Of a stretch of 64,000 bases of DNA, positions 28,581-39,900 are shown piece by piece; the stretch's first letter is position 1, and every line of letters starts with the position of its first letter. The stretch spans positions 124,001-188,000 of the forward strand of contig CAVRXV010000001.1 of assembly GCA_963725255.1 (NCBI GenBank). Direction: 5' to 3'. Under the pieces are notes generated by a model. The model made no database searches and was not told where the DNA came from. It saw only the letters and a list, made by a program, of their open reading frames with translations. The stretch is from JAIEPX01 sp963725255. GTDB lineage: Bacteria; Pseudomonadota; Gammaproteobacteria; JAIEPX01. The translations under genes and the position numbers were made by a program.

Positions 28581-29318
28581 TTATTCTTCTTGTGGCTCAT
28601 AGGGCTTAACACCTAATAATTGTAATTTTCCTGGCTTCAAAATGGGATCTAACATATTAATTTGTACATATCCTAATTCACAGGCTTTCACAATTAACTC
28701 AGAACGTGTTTTCACATCGAAGTTTTAGCTTGATATTAACAATATGAGCTTCAACTGTTCTAGGGGAAATACAGAGCTTTTCTGCGATCTCCAAAAACGT
28801 ACAGCCTCGTGTTAAATGATAAACACATTCATGCTCTCGAAGAGTTAATAACTTTGAACCATCAGTTGAATTTTTTTTGAAGTATCAGATGCATCGGGCT
28901 GATACGCCATGGATGATTTTATCCAGACCCGCAGATGACGGTAAAACTTGAGCCCAAGTTTCTACACCTTCTACTTGCCCATCTTCATTAATTATAGGTT
29001 TATTACAAATTAAGCTAACAGTAGCGCCTATAGCAGAATGAATGAGCGATAAGAGTAAAGTCTCAGAACGTTGTTCACGAGTCATTTTATCGTAATGTTT
29101 CAGTTCATCAGCATATTCTGCCGCGTCACATTTTAAATCCGATGGCAGTCAGATTGATCAATTCATCTGCACTAGGGGAACCAGTATGTTGCGCTGCTAG
29201 ATCTGTCATAAATTGAAAGCGAGTGATTGTTGTCTTTAATAATATAGATTAATGGTAGAGATTGAGCATGAGACTTTCTCAACAGTGCGATCTTATCCTT
29301 TATGCCTGATAACGACAT
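28581..29318 (-). pseudogene. Decayed LuxR-family transcription regulator
   Basis: Translating the minus strand in several frames gives a LuxR-type regulator. The helix-turn-helix is clear: LTLREHECVYHLTRGCTFLE followed by IAEKLCISPRTVEAHIVNIK. A one-base insertion near 28719 shifts the frame before KTRSELIVKACELGYVQ and the end PYEPQEE. The N-terminal half is broken by further shifts near 29155 and 29235 and an in-frame TGA at 28887-28885. The longest intact piece is 29085-28885 (MTREQRSETLLLSLIHSAIG). The original protein was about 240 residues, with a sensory N-terminal domain as in the Legionella/Coxiella LuxR group. It is clearly non-functional. Confidence 0.8.
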
Positions 29319-29436
29319 GGATGAAATTTCCTTATTTCTGTAATCCCACTAGGGGATAATCACGGATACCAATCACCTTACTGAGCTGATAGCTTACTGT
29401 ATTTCCAGTTAAAGTAAATACTCTGGGGAGGGTTCT

Positions 29437-29464
29437 AACTGCGCAGCTATCATGCTGCGCAGTT
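29437..29464. terminator. Strong hairpin upstream of queC
   Basis: AACTGCGCAGC (29437-29447), a six-base loop, then GCTGCGCAGTT (29454-29464): a perfect 11-bp stem followed by CTTTCTC. It may end transcription on either strand or act in the queC leader; the T run is poor. Confidence 0.45.
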
Positions 29465-29468
29465 CTTT

Positions 29469-29484
29469 CTCAAGACGCGACGCC
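29469..29484. repeat. Right copy of the 16-bp inverted repeat
   Basis: CTCAAGACGCGACGCC is the exact reverse complement of 28487-28502. It is followed by five T, lies four bases after the hairpin and 48 bases before the first possible queC start. Confidence 0.6.
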
Positions 29485-29531
29485 TTTTTCTTGTTATCCT
29501 ACTCATTTACGATGTAATGAGGCAATTCAAA

Positions 29532-30221
29532 ATGCGTAAAGCGGTAGTACTCTTCTCAGGTGGACTTGATTCCACGACCTGCATGGCGATAGCACGATCT
29601 CAGGGCTTCGAGATTTATGCATTATCCTTTCAGTACGGACAAAAGCATTCGGCTGAGGTCAATGTGGCTAAAAGAGCTGTTGCCACCTTTAAAGCTAAAG
29701 AACATCGGATAATCACAATAGACCTTGGTCAATTCGGGCACTCAGCGCTTACTGATGAAACCATTGATGTGCCAGATTATTCGGGTTCTGGCAAAATCCC
29801 AGCGACTTATGTCCCAGCACGCAACACTATCTTCCTCTCCTACGCCCTCGCCTATGCGGAAATCATAGGGTCTACAGACATATTCTCAGGGAATTGCTCT
29901 ACAGACCATGCTGGGTATCCTGATTGCACGCCAGAGTACTTTGCGGCCTATCAAACGATGGCACGCTTGGCAACTAAAGCGGGTGTTGAGGGCGAATTGG
30001 TCACTCTTCACACACCCTTAATGATGCTAACAAAGGCCGATACCATTCGAATAGGCACAGAGCTTGGGGTCGATTACTCCAAAACGGTGACCTGCTACCG
30101 AGCTTCCGATGAGGGTGAAGCCTGTGGGCGCTGTGATGCCTGTGTTCTGCGTCGCAGCGGCTTTGAAGAGGCCAATATACCTGATTCCACTCGTTACGCC
30201 GCGAACTGTACGGTAGTGTAA
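29532..30221 (+). CDS. queC: 7-cyano-7-deazaguanine synthase
   Basis: Converts carboxydeazaguanine to preQ0 with ATP and ammonia, for queuosine in tRNA. 229 residues. The PP-loop ATPase motif FSGGLDST opens the protein, and the C-terminal zinc site is CxxxxxxxxCxxCxxC (CYRASDEGEACGRCDAC). ATG at 29532 has GAGG nine bases upstream and is preferred to the ATG at 29517. The gene is visibly richer in G+C than its neighbours (35 of 60 bases at 30121-30180), which suggests a different history. A VUT-family transporter gene at 48813 may supply or recover a precursor. Confidence 0.95.
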   Translation: MRKAVVLFSGGLDSTTCMAIARSQGFEIYALSFQYGQKHSAEVNVAKRAVATFKAKEHRIITIDLGQFGHSALTDETIDVPDYSGSGKIPATYVPARNTIFLSYALAYAEIIGSTDIFSGNCSTDHAGYPDCTPEYFAAYQTMARLATKAGVEGELVTLHTPLMMLTKADTIRIGTELGVDYSKTVTCYRASDEGEACGRCDACVLRRSGFEEANIPDSTRYAANCTVV

Positions 30222-30291
30222 AACACTTAATACTTCGTTAATATAATGAGTATAAAATGCTCTATATTGTTTGAATTTAGGCAGTGAAAAC

Positions 30292-31995
30292 GTGAAAAAA
30301 GCTCCGAGTAATGAATCTCAATTTACTGGCTTGGAAATCGAAAATTTCCTAGGTCAATTTCCATTGCAGTTTATCTTACAATATGGATCCTCTATAGATG
30401 CTTTACAAAAACATATTGAAACTGATCTAATCAATAAAATCCCTCAAGATAAGTTAATTCAGTTTAAGCGAGCGTTTTTAACGGCGATCGTTCAAGGAAA
30501 AGAATCCAAGATCCCATTAAATGATAACAACATTCACACTATTTTTGACGAGCAACTCAGTGTATTTTTAAAACAAATGATTTCTCAAGCTAAAGATTTA
30601 TTAGATGAGCTTTCTTTAAACAATACACTATTAAGTGACACTCTCGCAATTTCAAACCAATTAGTAAATCCCGTCACAATACTTCATTCTCTTATCACAG
30701 CTGAACAATTAACACATGATCAAATGAGATATCTTTGGGAGATTCTGCCTGAGAATAAACGAAAGAAATACTTTAAAAATGAGTATATTGATGCAGACAC
30801 TACCATAGAATTAAAAGACGGAATCACTTCTTTAGATCTTTATCGTCTAGCAGCAAAAGAAAAAACTAATCATTCTTTTATACTCACCTCAGAACAAAAC
30901 AAGCAAATCTTATCCAATTTAACGTTAGATCAACTTAAGCGTCACAGTCATCTCTCGTATAAACACACAGCCCATACCATTGAAAGCACTCTTTCGACAG
31001 GTACCCAATATTTATCCAGTTGGTACGTTTTTCTATCAAATTATCTCACCGTGATCCTCGGTCTTTTAACAGCGACCACAATAAAACTATCTCTCGTTTT
31101 AGCTGCTGGCCTCGCTTTCGTCGGATCATTATCTCTTGGTCTGACCATTGCATGGCAACAAGCGGTAGAAAACTACCGTAAAGAAGCTGCTCTGCGAATG
31201 AAACATATCATTAACTGTATCAATATCAATCAATTGAAAAAAGAAAATGAAGAGATTCAAGCTAGACTCTCCAATCAGAATACAATAGAAGAAGTCAATT
31301 TTAATGAGAAAATCCCTGAAAAGATTCCTTCTCATCCTAATATTTCACCAGATAAAACCATGTTAGCTTGGGCTTATTTCAAATCTTGGTTTTTTTCACC
31401 TCTACGAAAATTATTTCACGCATTAAAACCAAAACATGCTGGCATAAGCCCATTAGCACATGCATTTATCACCGCATTTTTCATTTCGCTCGCCCTGATA
31501 TCAGGTGCCTTTTTATTCTTCACCTCTTTTTATACTCTTGCCGCAGTCTGTGCCGTTACAGCCGTTGTTAGTATCCTAGCCGGTGTTGTTCGATATAAAA
31601 CTGTTAGTCAAGAAAGAAACATGGAAGCTCTTGTTCATAGCAGTGAAAAAGAATTACAAAAATGCCATAAACTAAATGAGTCTCTGAAAAAACAAGAATA
31701 TCAACAATCTTTAGCTATAACGAACAGTCAACAAGATTTTGGAATGGATTCACAACACCCATCGACAAACGTAGCTGCTTTAGTGCAGGAAAAACAAAGC
31801 TTACAAAAACAGCTTGCAGCGATAGAAAGTAAAATACAAAGAACAGGTCTTGCCGCAGCTAACGTCCCTTCTTACGAGCCAGGACGAAATCAATCTGGCG
31901 CTCATCCACATCGACGCGAGCAATCTGCACTTCAAGAGGATCACCCAAACGATACTGCCTCCCCGACCTTTGGCCAACTAATCTGTGGTGAGTAG
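30292..31995 (+). CDS. Membrane protein with coiled coils, unknown function
   Basis: A 567-residue protein from GTG 30292 (AGG ten bases upstream; TTG at 30271 is an alternative). A polar helical N-terminal region of about 230 residues is followed by a hydrophobic hairpin (about 245-290). Next come a coiled coil (INQLKKENEEIQARLSNQ), a second hydrophobic hairpin (about 385-435) and a final coiled coil (ALVQEKQSLQKQLAAIESKI). I recognise no family. Two membrane hairpins with coiled coils resemble Legionella-type effectors. The last 45 codons lie antisense to the end of rnr, a 137-base convergent overlap. Confidence 0.65.
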   Translation: MKKAPSNESQFTGLEIENFLGQFPLQFILQYGSSIDALQKHIETDLINKIPQDKLIQFKRAFLTAIVQGKESKIPLNDNNIHTIFDEQLSVFLKQMISQAKDLLDELSLNNTLLSDTLAISNQLVNPVTILHSLITAEQLTHDQMRYLWEILPENKRKKYFKNEYIDADTTIELKDGITSLDLYRLAAKEKTNHSFILTSEQNKQILSNLTLDQLKRHSHLSYKHTAHTIESTLSTGTQYLSSWYVFLSNYLTVILGLLTATTIKLSLVLAAGLAFVGSLSLGLTIAWQQAVENYRKEAALRMKHIINCININQLKKENEEIQARLSNQNTIEEVNFNEKIPEKIPSHPNISPDKTMLAWAYFKSWFFSPLRKLFHALKPKHAGISPLAHAFITAFFISLALISGAFLFFTSFYTLAAVCAVTAVVSILAGVVRYKTVSQERNMEALVHSSEKELQKCHKLNESLKKQEYQQSLAITNSQQDFGMDSQHPSTNVAALVQEKQSLQKQLAAIESKIQRTGLAAANVPSYEPGRNQSGAHPHRREQSALQEDHPNDTASPTFGQLICGE

Positions 31996-34036
31996 CATCA
32001 TAAGTGTAGTAATCGTTTTCAAGTGCTGTGATATGTAGCAATCCTTGAACATACAAATCTTTTAATTCAACAAAAGCACCAAAGCTTGTTATATCAACAA
32101 TAACGCCCTCGTAGCAATTACCGACCTTCTCAAGTAAATATTGACATTTTAACCAATCAACAACATCGCGAGTGGCTAAATCTGCACTTCGTTCTGTTTT
32201 AGAGCAGTGTAATCCAAAATCGCCAAATTGAGTGAGATTATAATTGAATTTTTCAGGAGAATGTCCTTCGATAATATGACTAATTGCGCGATGTACAAGC
32301 AAATCAGGGTATCGGCGAATAGGTGAAGTAAAATGACAATAAGCTTCAAAAGCTAAACCAAAATGTCCTTTATTACTGGGACTATAAATAGCTTGAGCTA
32401 AAGAACGCAAGAGCACCGTCTGAATTAAATGCGCGTCTGGCCTACCCTCGATTCTCTCCAATAATTTTGAATAATCTTGAGAGCTCGGTGCATCACCTCC
32501 GCCTAATCGAAGTCCAACGCCACGTAAAAAATCGTGTAATCTTTCTAATCTTTCATTCGACGGACCTTCATGAACTCTATACAATACTGGCATTCGATGA
32601 TGTTGCAAAAATTGCGCTGTTGCGACATTAGCCATCAACATACATTCTTCAATAAGTTTATGAGCATCATTTCTGACAACGGGAACAATCTGTGCAATTT
32701 TGTCTTGTTCATCAAAAATAATCCGTGTTTCGGTCGTTTCAAAATTTAATGCGCCTCGAATTAATCGTTGACGATATAATTTTTTATAAAGAGCGTGTAG
32801 ATTTTGTAAATGCTTCAGTAAAGGATTTTGATATTTTTCTGGATGCTCTAACATGCGCGCCACTTCAGAATAGGTTAATCGTGCATGAGAACAAATCACA
32901 CCAGAATAAAAATCGTGCTTTTCAAGATTGCCGTCTTTATTGATGCGCATTTGACACACCATCACTAAACGATTGACTTGAGGTTTTAGTGAACAAACTT
33001 CATTCGATAATGCCTCGGGTAACATGGGAATTACTCGGCTTGGAAAATAAACAGAATTCCCTCTTAAATAAGCCTCTGTATCGAGCGCAGTATTAGGCTT
33101 CACATAATGGCTTACATCGGCAATGGCGACATATAAATTCCATGCTCCGTCTTCTAGAGGCTCACAATAGACAGCATCATCAAAGTCTTTAGCATCAGCA
33201 CCATCAATGGTTACAAAAGGTAATTTGCGTAAATCTTTACGATTTTTAGGAATATCTTTTTCATTCACTTCATTGGGAATTTTTCTAATATCTTGAGCAA
33301 CTTCAGTCGACCATAAATAGCGTAATCCATGAGAGCGAATAGCAACTTCCGTTTCCATTCCAGGTTCACGACGATCTCCGAGCACTTCAATAATATCACC
33401 AACAGGCTGTCGACGTTGAGTAGGTTGATTCGTAATTTTAACAACCACATATTGGCCTGGCACTGCCGTTCCAGCATGATTTTCAGGAATCAAAACATCG
33501 AGATTGATATTTTTTTGTACGGGCACAACAAAATCGACACCCTCTTCATGAAAAAGTCGACCCACTATTTGATTCGTATTTCGTTGTAAAATTTCAACAA
33601 TGGTGCCTTCAGGTCTTCCACGACGATCAGTACCCACTGCTCTTACCATAACAATATCATCTGGAAATACAGATCGCATTTGATAGGGTGAAAGAAAAAT
33701 ATCGTCTCCACCTAGTTCTGGCTCAACAAAGCCATAACCATCTCGCCGACCAATAACGCGTCCACGAACTAATTCCATAGGTACGACAATACCGTACTTT
33801 TTTCCTCTTGATCGTGCGATTTGCCCATCACGTTCCATCGCACGCAGTCTTCGTTTTAGAGCAACTTGTTGTTCCTCATCATGCATATCGAGTGCAGTAA
33901 TAATTTCTTTGTAAGATATGGGTTTTCCTGCTTCTTCTAGATACGACATGATTAATTCGCGGCTGGCAATTGGCCGTTCATATTTTTGAGCCTCACGCTC
34001 AGCGTGCGGATCTTTCTTTTTAAATCCCTTAGACAC
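31859..34036 (-). CDS. rnr: Ribonuclease R
   Basis: A 3'-5' exoribonuclease that degrades structured RNA. 725 residues from the GTG at 34036 (AGGAG six bases upstream; the frame is open to 34108 without a better start). Winged-helix N-terminus (about 20-85), cold-shock domains (RGRVIGRRDGYGFVEPE), RNB catalytic domain with VTIDGADAKDFDDAV (metal Asp residues) and HFTSPIRRYPDLLVHRAI, then an S1 domain (GVIVDITSFGAFVEL). The protein stops right after the S1 domain at LARKKGR. The longer basic tail of E. coli RNase R is absent. Confidence 0.95.
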   Translation of the reverse strand: MSKGFKKKDPHAEREAQKYERPIASRELIMSYLEEAGKPISYKEIITALDMHDEEQQVALKRRLRAMERDGQIARSRGKKYGIVVPMELVRGRVIGRRDGYGFVEPELGGDDIFLSPYQMRSVFPDDIVMVRAVGTDRRGRPEGTIVEILQRNTNQIVGRLFHEEGVDFVVPVQKNINLDVLIPENHAGTAVPGQYVVVKITNQPTQRRQPVGDIIEVLGDRREPGMETEVAIRSHGLRYLWSTEVAQDIRKIPNEVNEKDIPKNRKDLRKLPFVTIDGADAKDFDDAVYCEPLEDGAWNLYVAIADVSHYVKPNTALDTEAYLRGNSVYFPSRVIPMLPEALSNEVCSLKPQVNRLVMVCQMRINKDGNLEKHDFYSGVICSHARLTYSEVARMLEHPEKYQNPLLKHLQNLHALYKKLYRQRLIRGALNFETTETRIIFDEQDKIAQIVPVVRNDAHKLIEECMLMANVATAQFLQHHRMPVLYRVHEGPSNERLERLHDFLRGVGLRLGGGDAPSSQDYSKLLERIEGRPDAHLIQTVLLRSLAQAIYSPSNKGHFGLAFEAYCHFTSPIRRYPDLLVHRAISHIIEGHSPEKFNYNLTQFGDFGLHCSKTERSADLATRDVVDWLKCQYLLEKVGNCYEGVIVDITSFGAFVELKDLYVQGLLHITALENDYYTYDATHHRLVGQRSGRQYRLGDPLEVQIARVDVDERQIDFVLARKKGR

Positions 34037-34277
34037 AAAGTCTCCTTTTGTAGTCAATGTCTGAATTACTGAGATAGTTTGACCTTCCTTTCCAAAGCAA
34101 GAGTTCAAGCTTATGCGGGATCCTTGCTGAAGGTACTAATGTACATTGTAGCTGGAAAAGACAAGAATTTCATGGTTAACTAAAGCAATACGAGGATTAA
34201 TTTAAGTCCTCACTCAATGGAAATACTGTTTCCAAGCAATTATTAGCAATTAAGCACATTAAATTTAGGAGAGCACA

Positions 34278-34616
34278 ATGAAATCAATAAGGACTTTAAT
34301 TATCGGCTTATTGGCAACAAGCTTTATTTCCGGCTGCGGCCTCAACTCAGCATTTGATATGAGTAAACGAGACACCAGTCAAAATCAGCTCTGCAGCCGC
34401 CTTAAACGTAATATTGTCTTCTATAGCATGGATCAAAATCACGATACTGCCTGGTCTTCCCCTGCTAAACAGGCTGATATCCTGCGACAATATCAACAAA
34501 ACAACTGCGAGGAAATCCTGAAAAACTCAAACACAACACTTCTCAACGAACTTTCACCTTTTCCTGCAAAAAACAAAACCGTAGACCAAAATCATATTCA
34601 TGTGCAACAGGAATAG
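34278..34616 (+). CDS. Small lipoprotein of unknown function
   Basis: 112 residues with a lipoprotein signal: MKSIRTLIIGLLATSFISGC, the lipobox ISGC placing the lipid on Cys 20. The mature part is polar with two further Cys (CSRLKRN, NCEEIL) that could form a disulfide. ATG follows AGGAGAG. The gene is divergent from rnr with a gap of about 240 bp, and it converges on the giant repeat gene, ending nine bases before it. Family not recognised. Confidence 0.7.
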   Translation: MKSIRTLIIGLLATSFISGCGLNSAFDMSKRDTSQNQLCSRLKRNIVFYSMDQNHDTAWSSPAKQADILRQYQQNNCEEILKNSNTTLLNELSPFPAKNKTVDQNHIHVQQE

Positions 34617-34624
34617 ATATAAGA

Positions 34625-36915
34625 CTAAACAATAGAGACGTGATTTAAAGTATTTTCAGCATATACTGTAGAATGCGTAACTGCAGAGGTATAAGTTGTA
34701 TACATAGCTCCACCAATATTGACAATAGCGCCAGCACTCCAAACGTCCGCTGCACTATTGTGTAATACGAGAGCATCGTGAGCGCCACCTTCAACTTGAA
34801 GCGTATCAAGGTGAGACATATTCGCAACACCTTGTGGATTTAAATCCACTTCATTACCGTGCAGTGATTGTAAAGGTCTTAAATCAATCACATCAAAATC
34901 TTTGAAGATTGTGGTATTTTGCAAATTCGCCATTATTCCATCATTTTCTAACCATAGTGTGTTTTGTCCACCTATCCCTGCGTCTACTGAAGTGTCAAAA
35001 GCGCTGTAAACGATAGTGTTATTTCCGGATCCACCATTAATAATATCATGCCCAGTACCAGAATCGATAAAAGTATTACCGGATCCGCCTATGATCGTAT
35101 GGTTTGCTGATCCAGCATAGATAACATCATGACTTCCCACACCGTGAATCACAGAGTTATTAGGATCGCCTGAGGGATTAGGACCACCTAATTGTGTGAT
35201 GGCTCCGTTAAAGTTTTGACCATAAACTACATATTGATTGCTACCACTGGTAATTACAATATCACCCAATCCATCACCATTTAAATCACCACCACCACTC
35301 ACCGTTGGTTCACTTAAAATTCCTGCTACTGTTTGATTTGAAGTAAATCCTGAAGGATCTGTAATTACAAATCCTTCGGAAGAATTTAGGTTAGTGTAAT
35401 TGATATCTGCAGGCAAACCCGATGTACTTCCAAAAATGACATAGACTGCACCTTTACCACCGTAGGCAGCACTATCTAAAAATGCAAAATCCGGTAAACC
35501 ATCTCCATTTACGTCGCCCAAATAAGCAATACTGGTGATATTTGCTGCGCCCGATGAAGTTAATTCAAAACCATTGGTTCCATTCAATGAAGACACATCA
35601 AAATTAGTTGAGGTGTTAAATGTTGTACTACCAAATAAAACATACACAGTGTTTTGCGATGAAAACGCAAGTGAGTCCACACCATTTCCTGTGAAATTTC
35701 CGATATCGGTTGGATTAATGAGATAATCAGTTGCGCCAGGTGTTCCAGCAGAATTTGTGATTAAAAATCCATTCGCTCCAGAAATACCCCCAGATGAAAC
35801 TGTTACCGTAGAAGAAAATGCGGGAGTATTGCCGAGTATCACACCAATGCTTCCAATGTGTGTTGTCGTATTGTAGTAACTGACTAATATGTCATTTTTT
35901 CCATCGCCTGAAATATCAACTGATCCCATGTCTTGAAGACCTGAAGAAAGATAAGAGCTTGGACGTGAAATTTGAAATCCATCCGATCCAGATAAGGTCG
36001 CTGTATTAATACTGCTACCCGGTGTTGTAGTTCCAAAAACCACCGCTCCCCAACCCGTTGTTGAATCGCTTAGTGAAAAATCACTGAGTCCATCGCCATT
36101 GACATCACCTAAAGCAGCTGAAGTTACTGCATTATTTCCTAAAATTTCAATTCCCACACTGGATATTAATTGACTTGATGAGAATCCGCCGAGTTGTCCT
36201 AAAATAATATGTCCATTTCCACCAAAAAATTCAGAGATTAAAATATCATTAATACCATCACCATTAAAATCACCGAGAGAGTTTACGTGTTGACCGTATG
36301 CCGCAATGGGTACTGAAAATGAATCGTTATTAAATGCTGATAGCGTTAATGAAGGATCGTTAAATGGTACACTCGCACCAAATGTTGCCTGACCATCTAC
36401 GATGAATGCTCTTGTGTAAGGACTTGCTCCTGCACTAAATCCGTTTGCGACTAATAAATCTCCAAAACCATCACCATGTTGTACTATTGTTGAGCTTGTC
36501 GCATTCAGTAATGCAGTGTGAGTTAAGGTAAATCCATGCGCACCGTCAGTTAATGATTGAATTGTAAAACTCAAAGTTACTGGAGACGCTGGGGGAGCAA
36601 AAGTGACACGTACCGCATCTTCAACATTGACCACAGAACCATTCAGTGAAGTATACGTTGTATATCCCGCAATCACTGAAGATGGAGCCCATAAATCTGT
36701 TGCTATTAATGTGACAGTATCATGCGCATCACCATTAATTGTCATCGTATCTCCGTGTGACATTGCATTTACAGTAGCAGCATTTAATGTCACACTATTA
36801 CCAATCAAATCTTGCATTGGTTTTAAGTCTAAAATATTGATTCCTGTGAATACAGTTCCACCAATAAAATTGACATGCGTGTTATCATACTTAAACCACA
36901 GGGTATTTGAAGTTC
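34625..36915 (-). pseudogene. 3' part of the giant FG-GAP/RTX gene, after the frameshift
   Basis: This frame continues the gene that starts at 42009. Its first ATG is at 36817, but homology with the two preceding repeats begins just after the G5 tract at 36920-36924: the sequence reads GTSNTLWFKYDNTHVNFIGG, matching the second repeat (GTDTLWFKYDNTHVTFIG). It holds the third FG-GAP block (DFNGDGINDILISEFFGGNG; GDVNGDGLPDFAFLDSAAYG), then RTX-like nonapeptides (GSGNTFIDSGTGHDIINGGS) and a closing domain ending AENTLNHVSIV. A C-terminus of this kind is typical of type I secreted proteins. On its own, without the N-terminal part, it is unlikely to be expressed. Confidence 0.75.
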
Positions 36916-39900
36916 CTAGCCCCCAAATACTTGCGTATCTAATCCACTGTAAACAATGGTATTAATTCCAGGACCTCCGATAATAACATCATGACCAGTA
37001 CCTGAATCAATAAAGGTAGTACCAACTCCACCGATAATCGTGTGATCAGCAGTTCCTGCATAAATCACATCATTGCTTCCTACACCTTGAATTACCGCTT
37101 GATTTGCAGTTCCCATTTGGGTTATTGCACCGTTAAAATTATTTCCAAAAACGATATATTCATTACCTTGACTTGTGATAACAATATCACCTAAACCGTC
37201 ACCATTTAAATCGCCACCTCCGCTTACAGCAGCGTATGATAAATTTATAGAAGGATCCGTGATTACAAATCCTTGACTTGAATTCAGATTAGTAAAATTA
37301 ATTGTCGCTGGAAATGCCGTTTGACTACCAAAAATCACATACACGGCACCAAGCCCACCATACGCACTGCTATCGGTAAAACCAAAATCAGGAAGGCCGT
37401 CGCCATTAACATCACCTAAATATGCAATGTTATGAATTTGATCACCACCTGCTCCTACTAATGTGAATCCATTGGTACCATTTAAACTTGCGAGATCAAA
37501 TGTTGTGACAGAAGATAATGCTGGGCTACCAAAAATTACAAATACAGCATCTTTAGACGATAAGGCAATACTATCAATACCACTTCCTGTAAAATCACCG
37601 ATGTTAGTAGGGTTAACCAATATATCATTAGAGCCTGACGACGTAGAAGAATTGGTAATGATAAATCCATTTGCACCCGTAATACCCGTCAAACCAACAT
37701 CGACTGTTGCACTGAAAATTGGAGAGTTACCTAGAATGACACCGACACCTCCCACTTGCGCAGTCGTGTCCCAGAAGCTAACAAAAATATCGTTCAGTCC
37801 ATCGCCTGTAATATCTCCTCCTCCAACATCTTGTACGTTTATAGAGAGGTAATTATTGGGGCGATCAATGACAAAACCGTTGGTTCCATTTAGCCCGGAA
37901 TAATCAATACTTGTGCCAGGCGTTGTAGTACCGAAAATAACGGCAGAAAAATCTCCTCGTGAATTACTGATGATAAAATCAGCTAAGCCATCACCATTGA
38001 CATCACCTAATGCCGCTGCAGTATCAGTATACCCACCGCCACTAGTAAATATAGTCACTCCAGCACTGCCTATAGTACTCAATGGAACATTCGCTGGAAA
38101 TCCTCCAGGTTGCCCTAATACCAAAATTGAAGGATATCCATAAATACTCGAAATCAGAAAATCATTAATTCCATCACCGTTAAAATCACTTGTTGAAATA
38201 ACCTGACTACCGAACACATTAATAGGTGTATTAGCAGTATCATTGTTAAACACCGTTAGACCTACAGAGGTATCGTTAAAAGGCACATTCGTATGAAATG
38301 CTGCTTGACCGTCTATCAAGAAAGCATGCGTGTAGGGTGAGGTTCTGCTGGAACTAAAATCCGTGGCAACTAATAAATCGCCAAATCCATCACCATTTTG
38401 AATGATCGTTGAATTGCTAGCGTACAGGGTGCTGGTTGCCGTTAAACTGAATCCATGTACACCATCAGTTAAAGATGATAATGTGAAATTTAATGCTACT
38501 GGGGCAATTGAAGGTGCAAAAGTGACATGGACTTCATTTTGTACATTCACTACAGAACCGCTCATTGATGTATAGGTTGTATAACCAGAGATAGGTGATG
38601 TTGCTGTCCATATATTAGTCGCAATTAAAGTCAAAATATCATGCGCATTGCCTGTTATGGTCATCAAATTAGCGTCTGACATTGATAATACTGTTGCTGC
38701 ATCTAATGTGACACTATTTCCTACCATACTTTGCATAGACGTTAAATTGATAACATCAATTCCGGTATAATTAGTAGCGCCAATAAAAGTAACGTGTGTA
38801 TTATCATATTTAAACCAGAGAGTATCTGTTCCAGCTCCACCGCTCACCGGTGCATCGTCACGGTAATAAACTATCGTATCATTTCCTTGTCCAGCGTAAA
38901 TTCTAGAATTTCCAGGAGCATCGATAAAATCATTGCCACCGAGCGCATTAATAATATCATTACCTCCACCACCGTAGATCACATCATTGCCATTCGTTCC
39001 GGTTAGAGTTTCACTGCCCGCGGTACCTTTAAGCGTAATGACACCATTAAAATTGCTACCAAAAACAATATAGCTCACTCCACTCGCACCATATGCAGGT
39101 GCAGGTCCTACATTGGTAGTAGGATTACTTAAAACAATGTCAGCAATTCCATCACCATTTAAATCTCCACCACCACCTATGGTTGTAGCAGAAACGCCTG
39201 GTGTAAATTGAATTACCAAACCTTCATTAGGAGTTAAATGTGAATAATCAATTACTGCCGGGAAAGGATTAGTACTACCAAAAATAATGTAAGCGGCACC
39301 TAGACCACCATAAGCACTTTTATCGATAAAACCAAAATCGGGCAATCCATCGCCATTCACATCTCCCAAATAAGCAATACTCGTTACATAATGTTGTGGA
39401 GCTGAAGATGTTAATTCAAATCCATTAGAACCATTGACTGTACTTAAATCGAAATTAACATTATTCGTAAAAGAATGGCTACCAAAAACGACATAAGTTG
39501 AAGAATTAGAAGTAAATAAATCTAATTCATTAATGACGAGACTATCGATACCACTACCATTAAAATTACCGATATTCACAGCAGGATCTGCAAAATGGTG
39601 GCTACTAGAAGGAGAATCTGTACTATTATAGATGACAAATCCAGCCGGCTGACCTACCTGTCCTACATTCCCGATATCAAATGTAGAGGGAAATCCCGTG
39701 CTATTCCCAAAAACAATTGTGGCTGTATCAGTTGTAACGTTATGATACGTTTTAAACAGAATATCGTTGAATCCATCGCCATTTAAATCGATTCCCATAA
39801 TCGTATTAGATTGACCAATAGCAAATCTACCCGCTGCGGTAATTGTAAATCCATTAACACCATTTAATGCACTCACATCCAATGAACTTGGAGGTGTTGA

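Noticed and set aside
29400..29531. A preQ1 riboswitch in the queC leader (AGGGTTCTAACTGCGCAGC looks slightly similar)
   Set aside because: The preQ1-I consensus needs a small pseudoknot with an A-rich tail pairing to the loop. Here the sequence forms a simple 11-bp hairpin instead, and the A-rich tail is absent.
36603..39786. Several plus-strand open frames of 60-130 codons across the giant gene
   Set aside because: They are antisense to the repeated FG-GAP codons, recur with the repeats, and have low-complexity translations.
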